This document shows, piece by piece, positions 1-6,585 of a stretch of 18,192 nucleotides of DNA. A program made the position numbers and the translations under genes. Each line of letters begins with the position of its first letter. The stretch's first letter is position 1. Source of the DNA: Acidobacteriota bacterium (GTDB lineage Bacteria; Acidobacteriota; Blastocatellia; Pyrinomonadales; Pyrinomonadaceae); assembly GCA_023391155.1 (NCBI GenBank), contig JAEWBM010000152.1, positions 1 to 18,192 on the forward strand, in the 5' to 3' direction. The notes below the pieces were generated by a model. The model worked only from the letters and a program-made list of their open reading frames with translations, had not been told where the DNA came from and searched no databases.

Positions 1-2
1 CC

Positions 3-1742
3 GCCTACCGAACCGACTCGACCAAAGGCACGACGCCGATCTATCAGGAGATCGGGAATCTCTCGGCGGCCAAGAGCGCCTACGGAGCCATCGTTTACAG
101 CAAGGCCCCGGCGTTTTTGAGACAGGCGGAATTCTATCTGGGCGAAGATAAGTTCCAGACCGCGGTACGTTCGTTTTTGAAGAAGCATGAGTTTGGAAAT
201 GCAGGGTGGGAGGATTTGGTGGAAGAGTTTCAGGATGCGGGATGGCAACGAAGCGAAAGAACGATGCGAAGTTCCAATGCGGAAGAAAAACGAAGATATG
301 AAGAAGTCAGCAAGAACACGATCGGTCACAACTTAAATATCTGGATAGTGAATCGAGGTGCCCCACTGATTCGGATGGGCGAGAGTGGTCGTGAATCCGG
401 GATAGCATTTTTCCAGTGGGATCGAATTGATGAAAAGAAAACTGCCGACCTGTGGACACACTACTTTAATGTTCTTTTTAGATTCCCGAACGGTAGCACT
501 TTTGTCCGAAAACAATTTCTTGATTTTGAAGGTGAAGAATTCGAATTCTCACAGCTTCCATCTGAGACGAAACCGACGTTCGTCTTCCCCAACTACCAAG
601 ACTACGGTTATGGCATCTTCCTGCTTGATGAGAAAAGCCGCGATTATGTTCTAAAGAACATCCAGAATGAAAAAGACCCGTTCCTTCGGTCGATGATGTG
701 GGGGGCGCTGTGGGACAGCGTTCGGGAGGGCGAGCTTGATCCGCGAGAGTATGTGGAGCTGGTGGTACGGGTGCTGTCTACCACCCCGGCCGCAGGAGCG
801 TCCAGCCCACCTGTCCAGGAGGGGAGCCAAGAAGACGAATCCACGACGGCGTTGCTGCTAAGCCGAGTGGGAACGGCGATGAATTATTACATCGATCCGC
901 CGGGCGGAAACGCGAGTGTGAACGAGCGTGCCGGGCCGGGCAAAGGCACGCTCCCTAACGGTCGGGTTTCTGCCCGCGAGAGCCTTGCGGCCCGGGTCGA
1001 AAACCTGCTGATCGACCGCATGCAAGATGCGGAAACGCAGGGGCAGCGGATCACGTTTTATCGGGCGTTTCTTAATATCGCATCGAGCGAAAATGCCCGG
1101 AGCGCACAGAGGGCTATCCTTAAGGAAAAAATGCATCCGAGCCCAAATAACGAGCCCAATGCCGGGTTCAAACCCGGTCTATACGCGGGGGAAGATGTGG
1201 AGCGGATCGTGCGATTTGAGGAAATGATCCGAAAGCTTCCGCTGAAGACCAAGGACAAATTTGACATCGTTACGCGGTTGTTGATACTTGGCGATCCGGA
1301 GGCACCGGGGCTTTTGGCGGAGCTCGAGAAGACGGAGACCGGTGACGAGGCGTTGCGGTATGCGTACGCGGCACGGGCGGGGATAGCGACGGCGGAGAAC
1401 AAGGCCAAGTACTGGCGCGACTTTACGGAGAATAAAGAGATCAGCGAAAGCTGGATCGAGGCGGCGTTCGGCCCGTTCAACTCCATCCGGCATGCCGATC
1501 TTACGCTGCCTTATCTCGAGCGGGCGCTGAAAGAGCTGCCGAATCACAAACGCGACCGCAAGATATTTTTCGTTAACGGCTGGCTCGGAGCCTTCATCGG
1601 CGGGCAGCGAAGCGAAGAGGCCCTGGCGATCGTTAATAAATTCCTTGCGGACAACCCGGGCCTGGACAACGACCTGCGGCTGAAGATCCTCGAAAACGCC
1701 GACACGATCGAACGAGCGGTCAGAATTCGCGCGAAGTACTAA
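3..1742 (+). CDS. M1-family metallopeptidase (aminopeptidase N-like), C-terminal part, 5' end outside window
   Basis: The reading frame is open from base 3, giving 579 visible residues up to TAA at 1740-1742; the gene begins upstream of the window. The first visible ~70 residues match the end of an M1 (gluzincin) catalytic domain: GAIVYSKAP at visible residues 28-36, then FLRQAEFYLGEDKF and FLKKHEFGNAGWEDL. The Tyr of VYSKAP (visible residue 32) is at the place of the family's conserved catalytic Tyr. The HEXXH-E zinc site would lie upstream and cannot be checked. The rest resembles the helical ERAP-like C-terminal domain of M1 enzymes, which acts as a lid over the active site. Proline/glycine-rich stretches around 780-845, 900-985 and 1126-1195 look like insertions, two of them with exact DNA palindromes. 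The role is inferred to be removal of N-terminal residues from peptides. Family confidence is good; substrate and location are unknown. Confidence 0.85.
   Translation, partial: AYRTDSTKGTTPIYQEIGNLSAAKSAYGAIVYSKAPAFLRQAEFYLGEDKFQTAVRSFLKKHEFGNAGWEDLVEEFQDAGWQRSERTMRSSNAEEKRRYEEVSKNTIGHNLNIWIVNRGAPLIRMGESGRESGIAFFQWDRIDEKKTADLWTHYFNVLFRFPNGSTFVRKQFLDFEGEEFEFSQLPSETKPTFVFPNYQDYGYGIFLLDEKSRDYVLKNIQNEKDPFLRSMMWGALWDSVREGELDPREYVELVVRVLSTTPAAGASSPPVQEGSQEDESTTALLLSRVGTAMNYYIDPPGGNASVNERAGPGKGTLPNGRVSARESLAARVENLLIDRMQDAETQGQRITFYRAFLNIASSENARSAQRAILKEKMHPSPNNEPNAGFKPGLYAGEDVERIVRFEEMIRKLPLKTKDKFDIVTRLLILGDPEAPGLLAELEKTETGDEALRYAYAARAGIATAENKAKYWRDFTENKEISESWIEAAFGPFNSIRHADLTLPYLERALKELPNHKRDRKIFFVNGWLGAFIGGQRSEEALAIVNKFLADNPGLDNDLRLKILENADTIERAVRIRAKY
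924..976. repeat. Palindromic element inside the aminopeptidase reading frame
   Basis: GAGCGTGCC (924-932) and GGCACGCTC (945-953) are perfect 9-bp inverted arms around a 12-nt loop. They are followed at once by a smaller hairpin, CGGG (963-966) and CCCG (973-976). The segment is translated in frame as a Gly/Pro/Ser/Arg-rich stretch (roughly NERAGPGKGTLPNGRVSARE) that does not look like the surrounding helical domain. This resembles small REP-like palindromic repeats that settle within genes, but whether it is repeated elsewhere in the genome cannot be seen here. Confidence 0.6.
1162..1177. repeat. Second palindrome in the aminopeptidase reading frame
   Basis: CCGGGTT (1162-1168) and AACCCGG (1171-1177) are perfect 7-bp arms separated by 2 nt. 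They encode part of a Pro/Gly/Asn-rich stretch (PNNEPNAGFKPGLYAGE) that again interrupts a helical domain. It may be a second inserted palindromic element or a coincidence of codon use. Confidence 0.4.
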
Positions 1743-1759
1743 ACGAGCGAAGAGATTCG

Positions 1760-1870
1760 AACAGGATAGACATGATGCTCAGGATATATAATTACCCCTC
1801 TTAGCGGGATGCTCGGGACATCGGACCCGCCACGCCAACTTATTATCCTGAAGATCCTGTCTATCCTGTT
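1760..1870. repeat. 111-bp nested inverted repeat built of 9-nt CAGGATA-type units
   Basis: The 27-nt segment 1760-1786 is the reverse complement of 1844-1870 with 24 of 27 positions matching. Each arm is itself three degenerate 9-mers (ACAGGATAG, ACATGATGC, TCAGGATAT on the left). Inside lies a further stem, GCGGG (1804-1808) with CCCGC (1826-1830). The element starts 18 nt after the aminopeptidase stop codon and ends 32 nt before the rrf2-type promoter. It could fold in RNA and act as a terminator or insulator, or be a non-autonomous mobile repeat. There is no T-run typical of an intrinsic terminator. Confidence 0.75.
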
Positions 1871-1902
1871 AAATCACTCCTAACATCTCTCTCATTCCAA
1901 TC

Positions 1903-1931
1903 TTGACCAAAAAGTAATGATTTGGGATAAT
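1903..1931 (+). promoter_or_regulatory. Sigma-70-type promoter of the Rrf2 regulator gene
   Basis: TTGACC (1903-1908) and GATAAT (1926-1931) are separated by exactly 17 bp, and each hexamer has five of six consensus bases. The expected transcription start is about 1938, giving a leader of about 34 nt before the ATG at 1972. This is the best promoter seen in front of the suf gene string and may drive both the regulator and the genes behind it. Confidence 0.65.
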
Positions 1932-1944
1932 TTAGGTTACGTCG

Positions 1945-1959
1945 GATAAACCCTTTATC
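1945..1959. promoter_or_regulatory. Operator-like dyad just downstream of the promoter
   Basis: GATAAA (1945-1950), CCC, TTTATC (1954-1959) is a perfect 6-bp inverted repeat. It lies about 7-21 nt past the predicted transcription start, a position where a bound repressor would block initiation or clearance. Autoregulation by the adjacent Rrf2 protein is the natural guess, but the sequence does not match the E. coli IscR type 1 consensus, so the binder is uncertain. Confidence 0.35.
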
Positions 1960-1971
1960 GTGCTTTAGCTT

Positions 1972-2451
1972 ATGAAAATTTCTGCGCAGGAAGAATATGG
2001 ATTGCGGTGCCTGGTCCAGCTTGCGAGCCTTGGCGAGGGCGAGTCGCTGACGCTGCCGCAGATCGCCGAGCTTGAGGGCATTTCGAGCGCGAACGCGGGC
2101 AAGCTGATGTGGCTGCTGAATAAGGCGGGGTTTGTGAACTCGACCCGCGGCACGAAAGGCGGCTATTTTCTGGCTCGGCCGGCGAATGAGATCGTGCTCA
2201 GCGAGATAATCAAGGTGCTCGACGAAGACGTTCTGAATAAGCACTGCGAGAGCTACACGGGCGTGCTCGATAGCTGTGTGCACAAGGGCGACTGCGGCAT
2301 ACGGCCGGTGATCGTGGGCCTGCACGAGATAGTAGAAAACGCTCTTTCGCGGATAACGCTGGCACAGTTGGTGGGCAACGAAAAGAGCGTCGATGCGATG
2401 TTTCACAAGATTCAGGGAATTCACAGGACGCTGGAGCCGCAGAGGGTTTAA
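1972..2451 (+). CDS. Rrf2/IscR-family transcriptional regulator, probable Fe-S cluster sensor for the suf operon
   Basis: This 159-aa protein has the Rrf2 winged-helix DNA-binding domain (about residues 1-66), with the YGLRCLVQLA start, the SSANAGKLMWLLNKAG recognition helix region and the wing RGTKGGYFLARP (59-70). Three cysteines, C92, C102 and C108, stand in a C-x9-C-x5-C pattern where IscR, NsrR and related proteins carry the Fe-S ligands (IscR is C-x5-C-x5-C). Cluster binding is therefore likely but inferred. It is the first gene of the region, downstream of a strong promoter and 109 bp before sufB, as is common for suf-operon regulators that repress when clusters are plentiful. No good Shine-Dalgarno precedes the ATG (TTTAGCTTATG), but this start gives the standard family N-terminus MKISAQEEYGL. 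I have not given a symbol because SufR/IscR identity cannot be decided from sequence alone. Confidence 0.9.
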   Translation: MKISAQEEYGLRCLVQLASLGEGESLTLPQIAELEGISSANAGKLMWLLNKAGFVNSTRGTKGGYFLARPANEIVLSEIIKVLDEDVLNKHCESYTGVLDSCVHKGDCGIRPVIVGLHEIVENALSRITLAQLVGNEKSVDAMFHKIQGIHRTLEPQRV

Positions 2452-2459
2452 GGAGATTC

Positions 2460-2535
2460 TTACAGGATGGGCAGGATAAACAAGATAAGGACTATTCCAG
2501 GCCAAAAAATCGTGAATATCCTGTCTATCTTGTAA
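2460..2535. repeat. Inverted repeat of CAGGATA-type 9-nt units between the regulator and sufB
   Basis: The 19-nt segment 2460-2478 (TTACAGGATGGGCAGGATA) is the reverse complement of 2517-2535 at 16 of 19 positions. The left arm continues in 9-nt steps (ACAGGATGG, GCAGGATAA, ACAAGATAA). It is the same repeat family and design as the element at 1760-1870, so the regulator gene is bracketed by the two. It takes up most of the 109-bp spacer. I see no clear separate sufB promoter here, and the RNA hairpin could modulate read-through from the regulator into sufB. Confidence 0.7.
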
Positions 2536-2560
2536 AAGTTCCGTCGAAGTTAAAAAGTTT

Positions 2561-4000
2561 ATGTCGACAGCAACAGAATTACTGACAAATCGGGAATACA
2601 AGTACGGATTTGTGACGGACATCGAATCGGACATTATCCCGAAGGGGTTGTCCGAGGAGACCGTGCGCATTATTTCCGCGAAAAAGAACGAGCCGGAATG
2701 GATGCTCGAGTTCCGCCTGAAGGCCTATCGCAACTGGCTGAAGATGGAAGAGCCGAAGCACTGGCCTAATTTCCAGTACCCGGCGATCGATTTTCAGAAC
2801 ATTTCGTATTACTCGGCACCGAAGCAGAAAGCGAAAAAGGCATCGATGGACGAGGTCGATCCCGAACTGATCAAGACATTCGAGAAACTGGGCATCCCGC
2901 TGTCGGAGCAGAAGCTGCTGGCCAACGTTGCGGTCGATGCGGTCTTTGACTCGGTCTCCGTTGCGACCACTTACAAGAAAAAGCTGAAGGAAGCGGGCGT
3001 TATCTTTTGCTCCTTTACCGAGGCGGTGGCGGATTATCCCGAGCTTGTCCAGAAATATCTGGGATCGGTCGTACCGACCGGGGATAACTATTACGCGGCG
3101 CTCAACTCGGCGGTGTTCTCGGACGGCTCGTTCGTCTTTATCCCGAAGGGCGTCCGCTGCCCGATGGAGCTGTCGACCTATTTCCGCATCAATACTCAGG
3201 AATCGGGACAGTTTGAACGCACTCTTATCGTCGCGGAAGAGGGCGGCTATGTCGCCTATAACGAGGGCTGCACGGCTCCTCAGTTCGACACGAATCAGCT
3301 GCACGCGGCCGTGGTCGAGCTCGTAGCTCTGGACAACGCCGAGATCAAATATTCGACCGTGCAGAACTGGTACGCCGGAGACGAGAGCGGCAAGGGCGGT
3401 ATTTACAACTTTGTCACCAAACGCGGTGCATGCCGTGGGGTGAATTCGAAGATCTCATGGACGCAGGTCGAGACAGGTTCGGCGATAACGTGGAAATACC
3501 CAAGCGTTATCTTGCAGGGCGATAACTCGATCGGCGAGTTTTATTCCGTGGCACTGACCAACAACGCGCAGATCGCCGACACAGGCACGAAGATGATCCA
3601 TCTCGGCAAGAACACCAAATCGACGATCGTTTCAAAGGGCATTTCTGCCGGCAAGTCGAACAACAGCTATCGCGGCCTGGTGAAGGTGATGCCCAAGGCC
3701 GAGGGAGCGCGCAACTATACGCAGTGCGATTCGATGTTAATTGGCGGGAATTCGGAAGCAAATACGTTTCCATATATAGAGGTGATGAACAACACCGCCA
3801 AGGTCGAGCATGAAGCGACGACCAGCAAGATCAGCGAAGAGCAGCTTTTCTATCTGCAGCAGCGGGGGCTCTCGCAAGAGGACGCCGTCTCGCTGATCAT
3901 CAACGGCTTTTGTAAAGAGGTGTTCCGCGAGCTTCCGATGGAGTACGCCGTCGAGGCACAGAAGCTGTTGGGATTGAAGTTGGAAGGGAGCGTGGGCTAG
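2561..4000 (+). CDS. sufB: Fe-S cluster assembly scaffold protein SufB
   Basis: The 479-aa product is a full-length SufB (E. coli 495 aa). It forms the SufBC2D complex in the cytoplasm, on which sulfur from SufS/SufU and iron are assembled into clusters with ATP hydrolysis by SufC. Recognisable blocks are the N-terminal YKYGFVTDIESD...IPKGLSEE, the central FIPKGVRCPMELSTYFRIN and EGCTAPQFDTNQLHAAVVEL, and the C-terminal NYTQCDSMLIGGNSEANTFPYIEV and EHEATTSKISEEQLFYLQQRG. C389 and E418 align, with a constant offset of 16, with E. coli SufB C405 and E434, the residues linked to cluster building. C237 in EGCTAP may correspond to C254. The start codon has only a weak ribosome site (GTTAAAAAGTTTATG). 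The next gene starts 2 nt after the stop. Unlike the usual suf layout, sufC does not follow; six other genes come first. Confidence 0.97.
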   Translation: MSTATELLTNREYKYGFVTDIESDIIPKGLSEETVRIISAKKNEPEWMLEFRLKAYRNWLKMEEPKHWPNFQYPAIDFQNISYYSAPKQKAKKASMDEVDPELIKTFEKLGIPLSEQKLLANVAVDAVFDSVSVATTYKKKLKEAGVIFCSFTEAVADYPELVQKYLGSVVPTGDNYYAALNSAVFSDGSFVFIPKGVRCPMELSTYFRINTQESGQFERTLIVAEEGGYVAYNEGCTAPQFDTNQLHAAVVELVALDNAEIKYSTVQNWYAGDESGKGGIYNFVTKRGACRGVNSKISWTQVETGSAITWKYPSVILQGDNSIGEFYSVALTNNAQIADTGTKMIHLGKNTKSTIVSKGISAGKSNNSYRGLVKVMPKAEGARNYTQCDSMLIGGNSEANTFPYIEVMNNTAKVEHEATTSKISEEQLFYLQQRGLSQEDAVSLIINGFCKEVFRELPMEYAVEAQKLLGLKLEGSVG

Positions 4001-4002
4001 AG

Positions 4003-4236
4003 GTGGCCGAGCGTTCCCTTAAGTTAGAGTTGAGTGAGAATGAGGCTCTCGTGCTGTTCGAGCTTCTCAGTAGATATTCGGAGACTGATGAATTGAGCAT
4101 CGAGGATCAGGCGGAGCAACGCGTACTCTGGGACCTATGTTGCGATCTGGAGAAGTCTCTCGTTGAACCACTTTCGAGCAACTATGGGCAGTTGCTCGCG
4201 GCCGCGCGGGAGAAAACGCGGGATTCAGAGGAATAG
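4003..4236 (+). CDS. Small conserved-looking acidic protein of unknown function (77 aa)
   Basis: A GTG start at 4003 lies 2 nt after the sufB stop, which suggests translational coupling. The 77-aa product is soluble, acidic and largely helical, with no signal peptide or membrane segment. Its core, LELSENEALVLFELLSRY followed by SIEDQAEQRVLWDLCCDLEK and LVEPLSSNYGQLL, looks like a genuine small protein of the kind found as hypothetical proteins in many bacteria. It contains two adjacent cysteines (CC near residues 46-47) in a helix, which could be fortuitous. I do not recognise a named function. Its placement directly behind sufB could mean only that it shares the transcript. Confidence 0.7.
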   Translation: MAERSLKLELSENEALVLFELLSRYSETDELSIEDQAEQRVLWDLCCDLEKSLVEPLSSNYGQLLAAAREKTRDSEE

Positions 4237-4301
4237 AATTAGCGTGGTAGTCGATCGTTTGGCACAACGGCGTGAGAGTTTGTGATTTTCCGGTTTAGCT
4301 A

Positions 4302-4562
4302 ATGGAAGCGTTCACATTAGACGTGCTTGGGTGGATCGGGGCGGCATTTATCCTGGCGGCATACGGGCTGGTTTCCTTTAAGAAGCTGGCCCCTGATTCA
4401 TTTGCGTATCAGGGGTTGAATATCGCGGCGAGCATACTGCTGCTGATCAACACGATGTATTACGGTGCTTACCCGTCGAGTTTCGTCAATGCGGTGTGGG
4501 CGGTGATCGCTGTTGTGGCGGTGGTTTCAGTTGTAAGGCGGAGCGGGCGAACGGCCGGGTGA
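4302..4562 (+). CDS. Small membrane protein resembling the CBU_0592 family (86 aa)
   Basis: The 86-aa protein has three predicted hydrophobic segments, about residues 8-24 (LGWIGAAFILAAYGLVSF), 39-55 and 58-78, and a short basic tail (RRSGRTAG), placing it in the cytoplasmic membrane. The pattern GW-G-A--L-AYGLVS, the tyrosine before GLNI, the LLLINTMYYGAYPS turn and VNAVWAVIA resemble the CBU_0592-like family of uncharacterised membrane proteins; that match is from memory. The function is unknown. It lies 65 bp after the previous gene and 34 bp before another small membrane protein of nearly the same size, so the two may work as a pair. No clear Shine-Dalgarno precedes the ATG. Confidence 0.75.
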   Translation: MEAFTLDVLGWIGAAFILAAYGLVSFKKLAPDSFAYQGLNIAASILLLINTMYYGAYPSSFVNAVWAVIAVVAVVSVVRRSGRTAG

Positions 4563-4596
4563 GACGCGGGGCTCAAGGGTTTCGCGTAAAGGGCGT

Positions 4597-4848
4597 ATGC
4601 AATATTACGGAATTGACTGGCTGGCGACAGCCGCGGGTTTGAGCGGAGTTTACCTGCTTGGGAATAAGAGCAAGATCGGGTTCATATTGTTCATGGTGGC
4701 GAGCACGAGCTGGGCGATCTTTGGCGTGATGACGGGCAGCATCGCGATGACGCTCGGGAGCATGATCTTTTTCACGATGCACCTTCGCGGATTTCTGTCG
4801 TGGCGGCGTGACGAGCGGAACCTGGCGCATGTGACGGTGGCGAAATAA
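4597..4848 (+). CDS. Small membrane protein, distantly PnuC-like (83 aa)
   Basis: The product has three hydrophobic stretches (about residues 7-22, 26-46 and 49-68). A conserved-looking GVYLLGNKSKIGFILFMVAS and a W-A-I-F-G-V-M-TG turn are followed by LRGFLSWRR. This order (GxYLLG, a basic loop, W...G...TG, then RGFxxW) is reminiscent of one half of PnuC-type nicotinamide riboside transporters and of small related proteins, but at 83 aa it is far shorter than a full PnuC. Function is therefore not assigned. Its stop codon shares one base with the start of the PhzF gene (TAATG), suggesting they are translated together. Confidence 0.7.
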   Translation: MQYYGIDWLATAAGLSGVYLLGNKSKIGFILFMVASTSWAIFGVMTGSIAMTLGSMIFFTMHLRGFLSWRRDERNLAHVTVAK

Positions 4849-5639
4849 TGAAGCTTCAGATCTTTCAAGTAGATGCCTTCACCGATAAGGCGTTCGGCGG
4901 AAACCCGGCGGCGGTCGTGCCGCTCGACTCATGGCTCAACGATGCGGTAATGCTGGCGATAGCGGCGGAGAACAATTTGTCTGAAACTGCATTTTTCGTT
5001 AAAGAGGGCGACCGATATCACATCCGCTGGTTCACACCGGAGGTCGAGGTCAACCTATGCGGCCACGCGACGCTGGCGACCTCGCATGTGATCCTTAACG
5101 AACTGGGTTTGGAGAACGAGGTCGTCAATTTTCACTCAGACCGAAGTGGGGCGTTGAGTGTGTCAAAGGCCGGGGATAAGCTGGTGCTTGATTTTCCGGC
5201 GTATCCGATGGAGGAGATCGACGAACCGGAGGGAATCGCGGAGGCGATCGGGGTGACGCCGATCCAAGCATGGGAATCGCAGGGAAACATGGTGTTTCTG
5301 CTGGTCGATAGTGTCGATCAGATCAAGGCGCTCAACCCTGATATGTCGCTCGTCGCAAAGATCCCATACGACGAGGTGATCGTCACGGCGAAGGGCGATG
5401 ATTGCGATTTCGCATCGCGGATGTTCGCCCCGCGGATCGGTATTCCGGAGGACCCTGTGACCGGCGCCATACATTGTTCCCTGATACCGTATTGGGCTGA
5501 GCAGTCGGGGAAGACAGAGCTTTTCGCACGACAGGTGTCAGCCCGCGGGGGCGAACTTTATTGTGAGAGTTTGGGCGAGCGGGTGAAGATCGGCGGAAAT
5601 GCCGTGACATTTATGAAGGGTGAGATATCGCTTGTATGA
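4848..5639 (+). CDS. PhzF-family isomerase/epimerase-like protein
   Basis: This 263-aa protein has the two-lobed PhzF/YddE fold signature. The N-terminal lobe has QIFQVDAFTDKAFGGNPAAVV and NNLSETAFF, with the catalytic-type Glu46, then VNLCGHATLATSH around C71. The C-terminal lobe has FAPRIGIPEDPVTGAIHC (DPVTG at 202-206) and QVSARGGELYCE (RGGEL at 233-237). In PhzF itself the Glu acts as general acid/base in isomerising DHHA during phenazine synthesis. Most relatives in genomes without phenazine genes are of unknown substrate, and no phenazine genes are seen here. It overlaps the preceding stop by 1 nt and the following start by 4 nt (ATGA), so it lies in a tightly coupled run. Family assignment is firm; the reaction is not. 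Confidence 0.92.
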   Translation: MKLQIFQVDAFTDKAFGGNPAAVVPLDSWLNDAVMLAIAAENNLSETAFFVKEGDRYHIRWFTPEVEVNLCGHATLATSHVILNELGLENEVVNFHSDRSGALSVSKAGDKLVLDFPAYPMEEIDEPEGIAEAIGVTPIQAWESQGNMVFLLVDSVDQIKALNPDMSLVAKIPYDEVIVTAKGDDCDFASRMFAPRIGIPEDPVTGAIHCSLIPYWAEQSGKTELFARQVSARGGELYCESLGERVKIGGNAVTFMKGEISLV

Positions 5640-6412
5640 TCGATGAGATCAAGCAGGAACTAACGCGGCTCGAAAACGATCACGATATCAAGATCCTTTT
5701 AGCGGTCGAAAGCGGAAGCCGAGCGTGGGGGTTCGCTTCGACAGATAGTGATTGGGACGTTAGATATATTTACGTTCATCGTCTCGACTGGTATTTGAAG
5801 ATCGATAATTTGAAGGACTCGCAGGAAGAGATCCTGCCAAACGACATCGACCTCGCAGGTTGGGAACTGAAGAAAGCGCTGCGACTTTTTCGGAAATCTA
5901 ATCCGCCTATGTTGGAGTGGCTGCGGAGCCCGATCGTCTATCTTGAGCAGTTCTCGACAGCGCAGAGGCTGCGGGAATTGAGTGGGCAATTCTTTAGCCC
6001 GCGATCGGGTATGTATCATTACCTGAGCATGGCGAAGAATAATTTTAGGGAGTTTCTGCAGCGCGACGTGGTCCGGACCAAAAAATACTTTTATGTGCTT
6101 CGACCAGTTCTCGCATGCGAGTGGATCAAAGAGCGAGGATCTTTTCCCCCTATGGAGTTTGATCAGTTGGTTGAAGCGCAGGTGACCGATGCTACTGTTC
6201 GTGGAGAGATCGAGCAGTTGCTAGAGATCAAAATAGCGGGCGGCGAGTTAGGAGAGGGGCAGAGAAACAAAATATTGAACGAGTATCTGGAAACGAAGAT
6301 CTCTTACTTTTCAAACTACGTCGACGAGATGGAAGCTAATAAGAAGCCCGCGACGGAATTATTGGATGACGTCGTTCGACTTACGATCCAGGAGGCTTGG
6401 GCAGAGGTATGA
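5636..6412 (+). CDS. RlaP/YcgL-type nucleotidyltransferase (COG3541-like)
   Basis: The 258-aa product opens with a polymerase-beta-type nucleotidyltransferase core: ESGSRAWGFASTDSDWDVR, with the GS helix at 27-28 and the metal-binding aspartates D39 and D41. The RYIYVHRLDWYLKI stretch follows. The later NPPMLEWLRSPIVY, YHYLSMAKNNFREFLQ and VRTKKYFYVLRPVLACEWI segments are typical of the RlaP/YcgL family. Relatives elsewhere are associated with RNA ligases in predicted RNA repair systems, but no ligase or related gene is present in this window, so its substrate (nucleotide addition to RNA or another molecule) is open. Its ATG overlaps the PhzF stop (ATGA), and its own stop overlaps the likely start of the next, broken gene in the same way. 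Confidence 0.88.
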   Translation: MIDEIKQELTRLENDHDIKILLAVESGSRAWGFASTDSDWDVRYIYVHRLDWYLKIDNLKDSQEEILPNDIDLAGWELKKALRLFRKSNPPMLEWLRSPIVYLEQFSTAQRLRELSGQFFSPRSGMYHYLSMAKNNFREFLQRDVVRTKKYFYVLRPVLACEWIKERGSFPPMEFDQLVEAQVTDATVRGEIEQLLEIKIAGGELGEGQRNKILNEYLETKISYFSNYVDEMEANKKPATELLDDVVRLTIQEAWAEV

Positions 6413-6583
6413 AACAGGAACTTGTCCAAAATGCAAATCAGACGAGTTTACGTAAACAAGGACGGCCCGGCGGATCTTTATGTCTGCACTGAATGTGGGT
6501 ATATTGAGCTCTTCGTTGAGACCGGCCAGGCCTTGGAGAAAGCTAAGGAAAAGTTTGAAAGAGTTAAAGGTTGGTTATCTTAA
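6409..6583 (+). pseudogene. Small zinc-ribbon protein gene with two apparent single-base frameshifts
   Basis: Three reading frames carry consecutive pieces of one plausible small protein. ATG at 6409 overlaps the previous stop (ATGA) and gives MK. The frame of 6411 gives ETGTCPKCKSDE with a CPKC knuckle (C codons 6423-6425 and 6432-6434). The frame of 6431 gives RRVYVNKDGPADLYVCTECG and continues to ELFVETGQALEKAKEKFERV before TAA at 6581-6583, with the second knuckle CTEC. Adding one base in the AAA run at 6411-6413 and one base between about 6434 and 6447 would restore a ~58-aa protein with a complete Cys4 zinc ribbon. Both changes are apparent deletions, so the gene is either decayed or affected by sequencing error. 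Read alone, ATG at 6431 encodes 50 aa with only one knuckle. The stop is 2 nt before the sufC ATG. Confidence 0.65.
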
Positions 6584-6585
6584 AA

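Noticed and set aside
1861..2670. 269-codon minus-strand frame across the Rrf2 gene and sufB start
   Set aside because: It is antisense to two real genes, spans the CAGGATA repeat, and shows no recognisable domain.
2579..3304. 241-codon minus-strand frame inside sufB
   Set aside because: Shadow of the sufB coding sequence with biased composition and no motif.
4237..4301. Promoter or RNA element in the 65-bp gap before the first small membrane protein
   Set aside because: No paired -35/-10 hexamers or convincing hairpin could be found.
4848..5639. Part of a phenazine biosynthesis cluster
   Set aside because: Only the PhzF-family gene is present; such homologues are widespread without phenazine genes.
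6571..6585. TTG 6571 as the sufC start
   Set aside because: It would overlap the end of the zinc-ribbon gene and add residues before the usual MLLEVKDL start, with no better ribosome site.
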